DNA from: Paramesorhizobium sp049065735
GTDB lineage: Bacteria; Pseudomonadota; Alphaproteobacteria; Rhizobiales; Rhizobiaceae
NCBI RefSeq assembly: GCF_049065735.1
Contig: NZ_JBAKHD010000008.1
Coordinates: 62,001-126,000 of the forward strand
Direction: 5' to 3'
Length of the DNA: 64,000 bases
Shown here piece by piece: positions 1 to 10,100 of this stretch. The notes under the pieces are model-generated. The model did not search any database and was not told the DNA's origin. It worked only from the letters and a program-made list of their open reading frames with translations. The translations under genes and the position numbers were made by a program. Every line of letters begins with the position of its first letter. The first letter of the stretch is position 1.

Positions 1-1
1 G

Positions 2-280
2 CTCGGGCTGAAACAGGAGCAATTCGACGTTATCGAACTCAACGAAGCCTTCGCCTCGCAAAGCCTGGCAGTGTTGCGCAGCCTCGGCATCGCCGACAAC
101 GACCCGCGCGTGAACCCCAATGGCGGCGCAATCGCTCTGGGGCACCCTCTCGGCATGTCGGGCGCACGCATTGCGGGAACTGCGGCGCTCGAGTTGAAGC
201 TCAGAGGCGGCAGATATGCGCTGGCTACGATGTGTGTCGGCGTAGGGCAGGGCATCGCGGTGGCGCTGGAGAGGGTTTAA
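2..280 (+). CDS. 3-oxoadipyl-CoA/acetyl-CoA thiolase, C-terminal end (partial)
   Basis: This is the last 92 codons of a thiolase whose start lies outside the window. It carries the family landmarks in order: the NEAFA motif near the edge, the glycine-rich GGAIALGHPLGMSGAR segment with the active-site His, and the CVGVGQG box with the C-terminal catalytic Cys. Thiolases cleave a 3-ketoacyl-CoA with free CoA, or run the reverse condensation. The ending TMCVGVGQG...ERV is closest to what I remember of the PcaF/PaaJ group (3-oxoadipyl-CoA thiolase, aromatic degradation), but with only the C-terminus visible the substrate is not settled. The following gene is convergent, so the operon partners must lie upstream. 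Confidence 0.85.
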   Translation, partial: LGLKQEQFDVIELNEAFASQSLAVLRSLGIADNDPRVNPNGGAIALGHPLGMSGARIAGTAALELKLRGGRYALATMCVGVGQGIAVALERV

Positions 281-310
281 ACTTGCTGGACCATCCGCAC
301 GATTGGTGTC

Positions 311-643
311 CTAATGGCTGATCATCCACGGGCGGGCCGAAGGGAAGATTTTGCCGCCGTCGGCGCGATAAACCGCCTTGGAGTGATTCTTGCCACCGCA
401 GCAGGAACATCCAGGACCATGTCCCGACGATTTCAACGTTTTTGGCGCGTGGGCTGAACGTTCATTCGTCGTATGAGCGTTTCGCGCCGCGCCATCCATG
501 GAACTGAAGAAAGGCGCCGAAAAAAATGCCCGTGGGGCAGGGATGCCGCACTGCGGGCAAGCGCATGGTTCGACGGATCGCGCCATTGGTTGATTCTCGG
601 TAAACGGACCGCAATCGGGGCAGCTATAGTCGTAATTGGGCAT
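311..643 (-). CDS. fmdB: FmdB-family zinc-ribbon protein
   Basis: The 110-aa protein starts MPNYDYSCPDCG and contains a zinc ribbon with Cys8-x2-Cys11 and Cys29-x2-Cys32, typical of the FmdB/CxxC_CxxC_SSSS family. A second cysteine cluster (CSCCGG) lies near the C-terminus. FmdB was named as a putative regulator next to formamidase in Methylophilus, and here it directly follows the formamidase gene on the same strand. The reading frame is open 18 codons further upstream, but the family start is the Met at 643. Whether it regulates fmdA or serves as a metal/assembly factor is not known. Confidence 0.8.
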   Translation of the reverse strand: MPNYDYSCPDCGPFTENQPMARSVEPCACPQCGIPAPRAFFSAPFFSSMDGAARNAHTTNERSAHAPKTLKSSGHGPGCSCCGGKNHSKAVYRADGGKIFPSARPWMISH

Positions 644-756
644 GGAAACGCTCGTGGTTAGCGGACCTGAAGGTGGAACTGGGGGACGTGCACGCAAAGG
701 GGTGCTTGAGCAGTAGAAGAGGGGAGGGCGGAGGTTTCTCCACCCTCCCTTTCTGG

Positions 757-1989
757 CTAAAGATCCGGCGCCAGCGGAACGTCGATCTTTCCGTCAAGGA
801 ACTGCTTCGGGCCTTCTGAGCCGGGCTTCAGGTCGAATTCGAAAATATCGAGCGGCAGCCACAGCGTGGCGCAGGCGTTCGGCACATCGACGACGCCGGA
901 GATATGGCCCTGTACGGGCGCCGTTCCAAGGATCGCATAGGCCTGGGCCCGGCTATACCCGAACTTGGTGAGATATTCGATGGCATTGAGGCAGGCCTGA
1001 CGGTAGGCGATGTGAACGTCGAGATAGTGCTGCGTGCCGCCTTCATCGACGGAGATGCCCTCGAAGATCAGATAATCGTCATATTTCGGTGTGATCGGCG
1101 AGGGGCGGAAGATCGGATTCCTGATACCGTATTTCGCCATGCCGTCCTTGATCAGGGTCACCTTGATGTGCAGCCAGCCGGCCATTTCGATAGCGCCGCA
1201 AAAGGTGATCTCGCCATCGCCCTGGCTGAAATGCAGATCGCCCATCGAAAGGCCCGCGCCGTCGACATAGACTGGGAAATAGATCTTCGAACCCCGCGAA
1301 AGATCCTTGATATCGCAATTGCCGCCATGTTCGCGGGGCGGGACGGTGCGTGCGCCTTCCGCTGCGGCCTTGTCGCGGGCCTCGCCTTTCAACGCGCCCA
1401 TATGCGCGGTCGGGCCGCCATTCGGCAGGTTCGCCAGCGCCGGCACCCGTTCCGGATTGGTGTCGAACAACGCCTTCTCGCGTGCGTTCCACATATCGAG
1501 CATCTTGCGATCAGGCAGACAGCCGATGAGGCCGGGATGGATGATGCCTGCATATTTGACGCCCGGCACATGACGGGACGAGGTGAACATCCCATGGAAA
1601 TCCCAGATCGATTTCTGGGCTTCGGGAAAATGCTCGGTCAGGAACCCGCCGCCATTCTTTTTGGAAAAGAAGCCATTGAAGCCCCAGAGACTGTCGTCGA
1701 AGGTGCCGATATCGAGGATATCGACGACCAGAAGATCGCCGGGCGCGGCGCCCTTGACCCCGATCGGACCGGAAAGGAAGTGCACCTGAGACAGATTGAC
1801 ATCGCGAACGTCGGAGGCGTCGTCGTCGTTCTTGATCTGACCTCCCGTCCAGTCATAGGTCTCGACGCGGAAGTCGTCGCCGGGCTCAACCCAGCAGGCC
1901 ATCGGGATGTCCGGATGCCAGCGGTTGTGGATTTTCTCATTCGTATAGGGCGATTCATTGAGATCGACCTTGATCAGCGTTTCGGGCAT
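757..1989 (-). CDS. fmdA: Formamidase (acetamidase/formamidase family)
   Basis: The 410-aa protein is full length for FmdA-type formamidases, which hydrolyse formamide (and slowly other short amides) to formate and ammonia in the cytoplasm. It shows the family signature with REHGGNCDIKDLSRGSKIYF, followed by the metal-binding-type stretch GLSMGDLHFSQGDGE. The N-terminus MPETLIKVDLNESPYTNEKI is the usual FmdA opening, and a good ribosome site (ggaaggagc) precedes the ATG. It is the last enzyme gene of the urtABCDE-fmdA-fmdB array, about 33 bp after urtE, so the imported substrate is probably a short amide or urea that is then split for nitrogen. Confidence 0.93.
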   Translation of the reverse strand: MPETLIKVDLNESPYTNEKIHNRWHPDIPMACWVEPGDDFRVETYDWTGGQIKNDDDASDVRDVNLSQVHFLSGPIGVKGAAPGDLLVVDILDIGTFDDSLWGFNGFFSKKNGGGFLTEHFPEAQKSIWDFHGMFTSSRHVPGVKYAGIIHPGLIGCLPDRKMLDMWNAREKALFDTNPERVPALANLPNGGPTAHMGALKGEARDKAAAEGARTVPPREHGGNCDIKDLSRGSKIYFPVYVDGAGLSMGDLHFSQGDGEITFCGAIEMAGWLHIKVTLIKDGMAKYGIRNPIFRPSPITPKYDDYLIFEGISVDEGGTQHYLDVHIAYRQACLNAIEYLTKFGYSRAQAYAILGTAPVQGHISGVVDVPNACATLWLPLDIFEFDLKPGSEGPKQFLDGKIDVPLAPDL

Positions 1990-2022
1990 TTCTTGCTCCT
2001 TCCTGGGTGAGGGATAGGGTGG

Positions 2023-2712
2023 TCAAACGGACAGAAAACCGGCAATCTTCGCCTCATCGATGCTGTTGCGCGGGCTCTCATGAACGATGTCTCCCTTCTC
2101 GATGACGAGGACACGGTCGGCCATGTCGAGGGCGAAACTCAGAACCTGCTCGGAAACGAGGATCGACAAACCCATCCGGTCGCGGATGCTGCAAAGGGTT
2201 CGGGCCATTTCCTTGATGATCGAGGGCTGGATCCCCTCGGTCGGCTCATCGAGCAAAAGCACTTTCGGCTTTGAGGCGAGCGCCCGGGCGATCGCGAGCT
2301 GCTGCTGCTGGCCGCCGGAGAGGTTGCCCCCGCGCCGCCCCTTCATCTCAAGCAGCACAGGAAACAGTTCGTAGAGGGAATCGGGCACCGCGCGTTCGCC
2401 GGTAACGGTGAGCCCGGTCTCGATGTTCTCCTTCACGGTCATGGCCGGAAAGATCATGCGTCCCTGCGGCACATAGGCGAGGCCGGCGGCAACGCGGCGA
2501 TAGCTCTCCATACCAACGACCTGTGCGTCGCCGATGCGGATGATGCCATGCGCGGACGGGACGATTCCCATCAGCGCCTTCATCAGCGTGGTCTTTCCCA
2601 TGCCATTGCGGCCCATGATGGCGACGATCTCGCCGGGGTTGAGGGCAAAGTTCATGCCGCGGATCACCTGGCTCTGGCCGTAAGCGACATGAAGGTTCTC
2701 GACTGTGAGCAT
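2023..2712 (-). CDS. urtE: Urea/short-chain amide ABC transporter ATP-binding protein UrtE
   Basis: A 229-aa single ABC domain of the LivF/UrtE type. The Walker A GRNGMGKTT, signature LSGGQQQQ and Walker B VLLLDEPTEGI are all intact, with the usual H-loop equivalent region after ILVSEQ. The length and the pairing with a second, slightly longer ATPase (urtD) are typical of the branched-chain amino acid/urea importer family. It would form an ATPase heterodimer with UrtD to drive uptake through UrtB/UrtC. The assignment to urea/amide rather than amino acids rests on the adjoining formamidase gene and the UrtA-like binding protein. Confidence 0.88.
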   Translation of the reverse strand: MLTVENLHVAYGQSQVIRGMNFALNPGEIVAIMGRNGMGKTTLMKALMGIVPSAHGIIRIGDAQVVGMESYRRVAAGLAYVPQGRMIFPAMTVKENIETGLTVTGERAVPDSLYELFPVLLEMKGRRGGNLSGGQQQQLAIARALASKPKVLLLDEPTEGIQPSIIKEMARTLCSIRDRMGLSILVSEQVLSFALDMADRVLVIEKGDIVHESPRNSIDEAKIAGFLSV

Positions 2713-2723
2713 CGTATTGCTTC

Positions 2724-3491
2724 CTAATGACCGAGATAGACTTCGATGACCTTGGGATCGCTCTTGACGCGCTCCATCGACCCTTCCGACAGCACCTTGC
2801 CCTGATGCAGCACGGTGACGCGGTGGGCGATGTCCTCGACGAACTTCATGTCGTGCTCGATCACGATCACCGACTGGTTGCGGATGATGGTGTTGAGCAA
2901 CTCGGCGGTCTTAACGCGCTCCGCAACGCTCATGCCGGCAACCGGCTCATCGAGCATCAACAGCTTCGGGCTTTGGATCAGCAGCATGCCGATCTCCAGC
3001 CATTGCTTCTGGCCGTGGCTGAGGATCGCCGCCTCGGTGTCGAGGTGGTCTTTGAGGAAGATCAGCCCGGCCACCTCCTCGACGCGGTCGCGCACCTCGG
3101 CGTCGCGGCGGAAAAACAGGGCGCCGAAAACGTCGCGTCCGCGCGGGAAGGACAGCTCCAGATTCTCGAACACCGTCAGGTCCTCATAGATCGACGGGTT
3201 CTGGAACTTGCGCCCGACGCCCGCATGCACGATCTCGAATTCGCGCATGCCGGTCAGCTCCTTGCCGGAAAAGCGGATCGAGCCGCCGGTCGGGCGGGTG
3301 CGGCCGCAGATCAGGTCGAGCACCGTCGTCTTGCCGGCGCCGTTCGGGCCGATGATGACGCGGATTTCGTTCTCATCGACGTAAAGAGAGAGGTCGTTGA
3401 CCGCCTTGAAGCCGTCGAAGGAGACGGTGAGTCCTTCGACCGCAAGCAGGAAATCCTTCTGTCCGGTATCGGTGACAAGCATGACGTGCAT
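2724..3491 (-). CDS. urtD: Urea/short-chain amide ABC transporter ATP-binding protein UrtD
   Basis: A 255-aa ABC ATPase of the LivG/UrtD type. Walker A is GPNGAGKTT, Walker B is LLMLDEPVAGMS, and the signature is LSHGQKQWLEIG instead of the canonical LSGGQ, a variant common in UrtD. An alternative Met three codons in (MLVTDTGQ, 3482) could also be the start. The gene begins just after the stop of urtC (3-bp gap) and is followed by urtE after 11 bp, so the four membrane/ATPase genes are one transcript. It provides the second nucleotide-binding domain of the importer. Confidence 0.88.
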   Translation of the reverse strand: MHVMLVTDTGQKDFLLAVEGLTVSFDGFKAVNDLSLYVDENEIRVIIGPNGAGKTTVLDLICGRTRPTGGSIRFSGKELTGMREFEIVHAGVGRKFQNPSIYEDLTVFENLELSFPRGRDVFGALFFRRDAEVRDRVEEVAGLIFLKDHLDTEAAILSHGQKQWLEIGMLLIQSPKLLMLDEPVAGMSVAERVKTAELLNTIIRNQSVIVIEHDMKFVEDIAHRVTVLHQGKVLSEGSMERVKSDPKVIEVYLGH

Positions 3492-3494
3492 CTC

Positions 3495-4625
3495 TCAGTT
3501 CGCCGGATTGGTCGTGGCGGCGATGGGCCGCCTGATGACGGAATGCTTTAAAAGCCGCCGCAGCCAGGGTTCCGCGTGGTCGTGGTAAAGACCGGCCAGG
3601 CCGTTGGGGAAGGCCATGACGACGGCGATGAAGAGGCCGCCCATGGCGAACAGCCACAGTTCCGGAAAACTCTCCGAGAACGACGTCTTGGCGGCATTGA
3701 CGATGAGCGCGCCGTAGACCGCGCCGAAGAGCGACAGCCGCCCGCCGACCGCGCAGAAGATCACCATCTCGATGGAAGGAACGATACCGACGAAGGAAGG
3801 CGACATGAAGCCGACCTGGAGGGTAAACATGGCGCCGCCGATGGCCGAGAAGGCAGCGGCAAGGCAGAAGATGAAGATCTTGAAATTGGAGACGTCGTAG
3901 CCGGAAAAGCGCACGCGCTCCTCGCGGTCCCGCATGGCGACGAGCAGCCGGCCGAATTTGGATATCTTCACCGCCTGCGCCAGCAGCACCGAGGCGAGCA
4001 GCAGGACGGCGCAGATGAAGTAGAGCGTCAGCTTGGCGCCGTCGGTGCGGATGTCCCAGCCATTCAGGGTGCGCAGGTCGGTGATGCCGTTGACGCCGCC
4101 GGTATAGCCCTGCTGGCCGATGATCAGAATGGTCATGATCGCGGCGATCGCCTGGGTGATGATGGCGAAATAGACGCCGCCGACGCGCCGCTTGAACATG
4201 GCCGCGGCGATGATAAAGGCGAAGAGGACGGGCACCGCGACGATGGCCACAAGCGTGAAGCCCAAGGAATGGAACGGCTGCCACCAGAAGGGCAGTTCGG
4301 TCAGCTGGTTCCAGTCCATGAAATCGGGGATGCCCGGCGTCGATTGGATCTTCGTCGCCTCCGGCGTCGAGGCTTCGAGCTTCAGGTACATCGCCATGCA
4401 GTAGCCGCCGAGCCCGAAAAAGATGCCTTGACCGAGGCTTAAGATGCCGCCCATGCCCCAGCAGAGCACCAGCCCGAGCGCGACGAAGGCATAGGTCAGA
4501 TATTTGCCGATCAGGTTGAGGCGGAAGATATCGACCGAAGCCGGCAGGACGAGAAGGATGAAGCCTGCCAGGATGGCGAAGGCGAGCCACCCCTGCCTTG
4601 AAAAGAGAATGTCGTCGGTTTTCAT
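3495..4625 (-). CDS. urtC: Urea/short-chain amide ABC transporter permease UrtC
   Basis: The 376-aa protein is a polytopic inner-membrane permease of the LivM/UrtC family. Hydrophobic segments run through the whole chain from about residue 13 to 345. Diagnostic pieces include LGLVLCWGMGGILSLGQG near residue 50 and the cytoplasmic coupling segment AMRDREERVRFSGYDV, matching the EAA-like loop in this family. The ribosome site GAGGAG precedes ATG at 4625 and the gene follows urtB by 11 bp. It pairs with UrtB to form the translocation pathway. The C-terminal tail after residue 345 is charged and presumably cytoplasmic. Confidence 0.88.
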   Translation of the reverse strand: MKTDDILFSRQGWLAFAILAGFILLVLPASVDIFRLNLIGKYLTYAFVALGLVLCWGMGGILSLGQGIFFGLGGYCMAMYLKLEASTPEATKIQSTPGIPDFMDWNQLTELPFWWQPFHSLGFTLVAIVAVPVLFAFIIAAAMFKRRVGGVYFAIITQAIAAIMTILIIGQQGYTGGVNGITDLRTLNGWDIRTDGAKLTLYFICAVLLLASVLLAQAVKISKFGRLLVAMRDREERVRFSGYDVSNFKIFIFCLAAAFSAIGGAMFTLQVGFMSPSFVGIVPSIEMVIFCAVGGRLSLFGAVYGALIVNAAKTSFSESFPELWLFAMGGLFIAVVMAFPNGLAGLYHDHAEPWLRRLLKHSVIRRPIAATTNPAN

Positions 4626-4636
4626 CGAAAAACTCC

Positions 4637-5563
4637 TCAGCGGCGGATGTTGAGTGTGAACAGGCCCTGCGGACGCAGCATCAGGATGATGACGACGGTG
4701 AGCAGGGTCAGCACCTTGGCCATCGAGCCGCTCATGAAGAACTCCATGGACGATTGCGCCTGCGAGATGGTGAAGGCCGAGGCGATGGTGCCGATCAGGC
4801 TGCCGGCCCCGCCGAAGACGACGACGAGAAAGGTGTCGACGATATAGAGCTGGCCTGCCGTCGGGCCGGTGGAGCCGATCATGGTGAAGGCGGAGCCCGC
4901 TATGCCGGCTATGCCGCAGCCGAGGCCGAAGGTCATCCGGTCGACGCGCTTGGTGTTGATGCCGACGGCGCCAGCCATGACCCGGTTCTGCAACACCGCG
5001 CGCACTTGCTTGCCCCAGGCGGAGCGAAACAGGATGAAATAGACGGCAAGGGAGACGAGCAGCGTCAGCACCATCACGAACAGGCCGTTGATCGGAATTT
5101 CGATCGTGTCGGTGAGCGCGATCGAGCCCATCATCCAGTCAGGCAGGGTGACGCCGACCTCGCGGGCACCGAACACCGAGCGGTAGAGCTGTTGCAGGAT
5201 GAGCGACAGCCCCCAGGTGGCCAGCAGCGTGTCGAGCGGCCGGCGGTAGAGGAAGTGGATCATTCCCCATTCCACCAGCACGCCCAGCGCGAAGGCGGCA
5301 ATGAAAGCCAGAGCCATGGCGATGAAGAAATAGACCGGGAAGAGGCCGGGCACATATTCGGTTACGATATGCGAGCAGATATAGGTCACATAGGCGCCGA
5401 GGATCATGAATTCGCCATGCGCCATATTGATGACGCCCATCTGCCCGAAGATGATCGCCAGGCCCAGAGCCATCAGAACGAACACGGAGAAGAGGCTCAG
5501 CCCCGCAAAGCCCTGCATAGCCAGGATCGAGGTGAATTCGCCGATCGTATAGTCGCCAATCAT
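4637..5563 (-). CDS. urtB: Urea/short-chain amide ABC transporter permease UrtB
   Basis: A 308-aa LivH/UrtB-type permease with about eight hydrophobic segments. The conserved IIFGQMGVINMAHGEFMILGAY region is at residues 40-60, and the coupling loop VRAVLQNRVMAGAVGINTKRVDRM lies near the middle. Many proteobacterial UrtB proteins are about 500 aa with an extra periplasmic N-terminal part; this one is the short form that, as far as I recall, is typical of amide-type (FmdE-like) transporters beside formamidase. It follows urtA by about 80 bp, a gap that contains a GC hairpin which may lower expression of the membrane genes relative to the binding protein. Confidence 0.88.
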   Translation of the reverse strand: MIGDYTIGEFTSILAMQGFAGLSLFSVFVLMALGLAIIFGQMGVINMAHGEFMILGAYVTYICSHIVTEYVPGLFPVYFFIAMALAFIAAFALGVLVEWGMIHFLYRRPLDTLLATWGLSLILQQLYRSVFGAREVGVTLPDWMMGSIALTDTIEIPINGLFVMVLTLLVSLAVYFILFRSAWGKQVRAVLQNRVMAGAVGINTKRVDRMTFGLGCGIAGIAGSAFTMIGSTGPTAGQLYIVDTFLVVVFGGAGSLIGTIASAFTISQAQSSMEFFMSGSMAKVLTLLTVVIILMLRPQGLFTLNIRR

Positions 5564-5612
5564 GGTGGTCTCGCGGAAAGCAGACAGATATCGGGAGCGG
5601 AAACGGAACCGG

Positions 5613-5636
5613 CGCCGCCCGCATGGGCAGGCGGCG
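5613..5636 (-). terminator. Intercistronic hairpin between urtA and urtB
   Basis: The arms CGCCGCC and GGCGGCG flank a 10-base loop, in the gap between the urtA stop and the urtB start. No U-run follows, so it is more likely a partial terminator or an mRNA 3'-end stabiliser for the abundant binding-protein message than a full stop. Confidence 0.4.
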
Positions 5637-5645
5637 TATCGAGGC

Positions 5646-6905
5646 TTATTGATAGCCTTCGGGGAACGGATTGGGCTCCATCAGATCGGTCGTCTCATAG
5701 ACCACCGCATACTGGCCATCCGCCTTGGCGTGGCCGACGCGGGCCTTGGACCAGAGGTGATGGTTTTCGTGGATCTTTACATAGCCTTCCGGCGCGGTCG
5801 TCAGTTCAATGCCGGGCGAGGCGGCCTTGACCTTGTCGATGTCGAAGGAACCGGCCTTCTCGACGGCGGCCTTCCACAACCAGGGACCCAGATAAGCGGC
5901 CTGCGTAACGTCGCCGATGACGATATTGTCGCCCCACATCTTCTTGAAGGCTTCGACGAAGGCCTTGTTGTTGGGATTGTCGAGGCTCTGGAAATATTTC
6001 ATCATCGCATAGGCGCCGGCTATGTTCTCGCCGCCGATCCCTAGGATTTCATCTTCCGTCACCGAGATGGTGAGAAGCAGCGGCTTCTCCTTGGAAAGAT
6101 CGATGCCGGCTGCCTTCAACTGCTTGTAGAAGGCGACGTTGGAGCCGCCGACGACGATGGCGTAGATCACATCAGGCTTCTTCAGCTTGATCTTGTTGAT
6201 CACCGAGTTGAACTGGGTATGGCCGAGCGGGTAATAGTCTTCGCCGACGACCTCCAGCCCGAGCTTCTCGATGTGCTTGCGGGCGATCTTGTTGGAGGTG
6301 CGCGGCCAGATATAGTCGGAGCCGAGCAGGTAGAAGCTCTTGGCGCCCTTTTCCTTCACCACCCAGTCTATGCCGGCGAGGATCTGCTGGGTCGCCTCCT
6401 GGCCGGTGTAGATGACGTTCGGGCTTTCCTCCAGACCTTCATAGAAAGTCGGATAATAGAGCATGCCGTTATATTGCTCGAAAACCGGCAGCACGGCCTT
6501 GCGCGAAGCCGAGGTCCAGCAACCAAAAACGGCGGCGGCCTTGTCCTGCACCAGCAGCTTCTTGGCCTTTTCGGCGAAGGTCGGCCAATCGGAGGCGCCG
6601 TCCTCCTGGATGAATTCTATCTTTCTGCCCAGAACGCCGCCGGCAGCGTTGATCTGTTCGATGGCCAGCTTCTCCGCCTGCACCGAACCGGTCTCGCTGA
6701 TCGCCATGGTGCCGGTCACGGAATGGAGGATGCCGACCTTGACGGTGTCATCGGTAACGGCGAGCCCGGTCGTGTTGACGGCAGCCGTCGGATAGTCCGC
6801 CGCCAGAACAGGCCCAATCATCGAAAGCAGCGGCAGGCCGGCAATGCCCGCCAGCAGCGTCCGCCGGGTCACGGACAGGGTATTTTTCGAAATATCATCC
6901 CTCAT
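5646..6905 (-). CDS. urtA: Urea/short-chain amide ABC transporter substrate-binding protein UrtA
   Basis: The 419-aa periplasmic binding protein belongs to the Leu/Ile/Val-binding type I fold (Peripla_BP_5/6). A twin-arginine-like leader (TRRTLLAG followed by a hydrophobic run and AADYP) ends near residue 36, so export through Tat is plausible. The sequence DTVKVGILHSVTGTMAISE, then the VFGCWTSASRKAVLPVFE block and LYYPTFYEGLEESPN, are features of the UrtA/FmdD/AmiC group rather than amino acid-binding LivK. It is the first gene of the urtABCDE-fmdA-fmdB array and is divergent from the sensor-kinase gene. Urea versus formamide/acetamide as ligand cannot be decided from sequence alone. Confidence 0.9.
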   Translation of the reverse strand: MRDDISKNTLSVTRRTLLAGIAGLPLLSMIGPVLAADYPTAAVNTTGLAVTDDTVKVGILHSVTGTMAISETGSVQAEKLAIEQINAAGGVLGRKIEFIQEDGASDWPTFAEKAKKLLVQDKAAAVFGCWTSASRKAVLPVFEQYNGMLYYPTFYEGLEESPNVIYTGQEATQQILAGIDWVVKEKGAKSFYLLGSDYIWPRTSNKIARKHIEKLGLEVVGEDYYPLGHTQFNSVINKIKLKKPDVIYAIVVGGSNVAFYKQLKAAGIDLSKEKPLLLTISVTEDEILGIGGENIAGAYAMMKYFQSLDNPNNKAFVEAFKKMWGDNIVIGDVTQAAYLGPWLWKAAVEKAGSFDIDKVKAASPGIELTTAPEGYVKIHENHHLWSKARVGHAKADGQYAVVYETTDLMEPNPFPEGYQ

Positions 6906-7034
6906 GGCAAACCCCTCATCATGTCGCTCTTTTTTGAACCTTCTGCCGATCGATCAATCGACAGCTGCGTGAAGTTCGACAGAATTGGTGCGCCGCAACA
7001 ATGGAGCGTTTAACGTATTTGCCCCCATGCGTTT

Positions 7035-7053
7035 TGCCCGTAACATGCGGGCA
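7035..7053. promoter_or_regulatory. Inverted repeat in the urtA / sensor-kinase divergent promoter
   Basis: TGCCCG-N7-CGGGCA lies in the 268-bp gap between divergent urtA (start 6905) and the hybrid kinase (start 7174). It is a candidate binding site for the LuxR-type response regulator encoded just downstream. The link is inferred from position only. Confidence 0.35.
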
Positions 7054-7173
7054 TCGATCCCAAGAATGCGTCTATTTCATTGAATAAAAAGGGGAACATC
7101 TTGGGGGTCGAATGTCCCGGCTGGCCTTTTCGCCTCCATCATTTTACCGCCCGAACGGGTGCGCGGAAGTGGA

Positions 7174-10100
7174 ATGAAACTTGCTTCGGCTCCCTTTGGG
7201 GCCGGGGCAGGGGATGCAGCGAAAATGCCTTGGGCCCAAGAGGGAGCATCAGGCTTGAACACGGCGCAGCGCATTCCGAGAAACCGGCGCAGCTACAACA
7301 AATGGGTGGCGAACCAGACGCTGGAGGACTACGCGCTGCGGTTCACCGCCTACAAGGTGCGGCGCTTTTCCAACTGGCGCATCGCCAACACCGCGATCGG
7401 CGCGATCTCGTTCCTGGCGCTGGAGGCGATCGGCGGGGCAATCACGCTGAATTACGGTTTCTCCAACGCGGTGGCTGCGATAGCCGTCTCCTGCACGATC
7501 ATCATGTTGATGGGGGTGCCCATCGCCTATTACGCCGTCAAATATGGCGTCGATATCGACCTTCTGACGCGCGGCGCCGGCTTCGGCTATATCGGCTCGA
7601 CGGTAACCTCGCTGATCTATGCGACATTCACCTTCATCTTCTTCGCAATCGAGGCGGCGATCATCGCGACGGCGCTGGAGCTCTGCACCGGCCTGCCACT
7701 GCCGATCGGCTATATCATCGGCGCGCTTGTTATCATCCCACTCGTCACTCATGGCGTCACCTTCATCAGCCGCTTTCAGGCGTGGTCGCAGCCGTTCTGG
7801 GTCGTGCTGCAATTGGCGCCCTTCGTCTTCATCGCCGCCCAGAGCCATCCGTCGGTGCGGCAGTGGACCGGCTATTCGGGACTGTGGGGGCATGCGGACG
7901 GCCGCGTCGATCTCGTGCATTTCGGCGCAGCCTCGGCGGTGATCTTCTCGCTGGTCGCCCAGATCGGCGAGCAGGTGGACTTCCTGCGTTTCCTGCCGCG
8001 GCGCGATCATGCCAACCGGCTGCGCTGGTGGGCGGCGCTGCTCGCGGCAGGTCCCGGCTGGATGGTGATCGGCGGGTTGAAGATCCTGGCGGGCTCTTTC
8101 CTCGCCTTCTACGCCTTTCAGCACGGCGTCGATTTCAAGGATGCCTCAGACCCGACGCAGATGTACTTAAGCGTCTTCAGCGAAATGCTCGGCTCGCCGG
8201 AGCTGGCGCTCGGTGTCGCCGGCATCTTCGTCGTCATCTGCCAGCTCAAGATCAACGTTACCAACAGCTATGCCGGTTCGATTGCCTGGTCGAACTTCTT
8301 CTCGCGGCTGACCCACAGCCACCCCGGCCGCGTCGTCTGGCTCGTCTTCAATGTCATGCTCGGCCTGCTCTTGATGGAATTCGGCGTCTACAAGGCGCTG
8401 GAGCAGACATTGGGGCTGTACTCGATCCTCGCCGTCTCATGGATGGGGGCGATTGTCGCCGACCTCGTCATCAACAAGCCGCTCGGCCTGTCGCCGCGCA
8501 AGATCGAGTTCAAGCGGGCGCATCTCTATGACGTCAACCCGGTCGGTTTCGGAGCCATGACCATCTCCGCGCTGGCCGGCCTCATCGCCTATTTCGGCGC
8601 ATTCGGTCCGACGCTCGCCGCCGTGTACATTTATGTCGCTCTGCTGTCCGCCTTCGTCCTCGCGCCGGTGCTGGCGGTCGCGACGCGCGGGCGCTATTAC
8701 ATCGCAAGGCAATCTTCGGCGAACTGGAAGAGCGGCCAGTTGATCGAATGCTGTATCTGCGAACACCATTTCGACAGCGAGGACATGGCGAGCTGCCCGA
8801 TCTATTCCGGGCCGATCTGCTCGCTCTGCTGCTCCCTGGACGCGCGCTGCGTCGATAGCTGCAAGACCGACGCCCGCTTCATGCAGCAGTTGCGCGGTTT
8901 CGCAATCGCGTTCCTGCCGGGCCGGCTCCAGGCCTTCCTCGAAAGCCGGCTTGCCCGCTATCTCGCCGTGCTGACCGTGGTGACGGCGCTGATCGGCCTC
9001 GTATTCTGGCTCATTTACTTCCAGAGCAGCCTCGACCGGACACTGCCTCCCGCACAGACCGCCGCCGTGCTGTGGAAGCTGTTCATCATCATCTTCATCA
9101 TCGCCGGCATCATCGTCTGGCTGTTCGTGCTGGCGCAAGAGAGCCGCACCTTCGCCGAGGACGAGGCGCGCAAGCATACGCGGCTTCTGATGGACGAGAT
9201 CGAGGCGCATGAGGAGACGGACCGGCAGTTGCAGAAGGCGAAGGAAGCGGCCGAGCAGGCCAATGTCGCCAAAAGCAAATATGTCGTCGGCCTCAGCCAC
9301 GAGCTGCGCACCCCGCTCAGCGCGATCCTCGGCTATGCCCAGCTGCTGGAACGGCAGAAGGGATTGCCGGTCTACATCCATAATGCGGCGCGCACGATCA
9401 AGCGCAGCGGCGAGCACCTGGCCGACATGATCGAGGGGCTGCTCGACATCTCGAAGATCGAGGCCGGGCGGCTGGAAATTTTCCGCCACAAGATCGCGCT
9501 CAGGCCCTTCCTCGACCAGATCGTCGATATGCTGACGCTTCAGGCTCAGGCCAAGGGCGTCGATTTCGAGTTTCGCGCCAGTTCCTCGATGCCCGATTAT
9601 GTCGTCACCGACGAAAAGCGGCTGCGGCAGGTGCTGATCAACCTCCTGTCGAACGCCATCAAATTCACCAACCATGGCAAGGTCAGCCTGACGGTGACCT
9701 ATCGCGGTCAGGTGGCGACCTTCGAGATCGAGGACACCGGCGTCGGTATCCACGAAACGGATATCGAACGGATATTCCTGCCGTTCGAGCGGGCTGAGCA
9801 GCCGGGCAATGTGGCCCGGTCTCCCGGCACGGGGCTAGGACTAACGATCACCAAGCTGCTGGTGGAAATCATGGGCGGCGAACTCCTGATGCGCAGCACG
9901 CCGGGCACGGGCACCTATGTCAAGGTGCGGCTGCATCTTTCCGCCGCTACCGGCATTGAGGATGTGTCCGCCGCCATTTCACGCATCAGCGGCTATGAGG
10001 GCGTGCGGCGCACCGTACTGGTCGCCGATGACGACGGCAACCAGCGGGCGCTTCTGGAGGATGTACTGCGGCCGCTCGGCTTCACCGTCATCACCGCCGC

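Noticed and set aside
904..2010. Long plus-strand frame opposite the formamidase gene
   Set aside because: It is an antisense shadow of fmdA in GC-rich DNA; it has no domain and the minus-strand protein is clearly a formamidase.
2023..6905. Branched-chain amino acid (Liv) transporter instead of urea/amide
   Set aside because: The family is shared, but the binding-protein blocks and the formamidase and fmdB neighbours favour Urt/Fmd. Kept as a residual doubt in the evidence.
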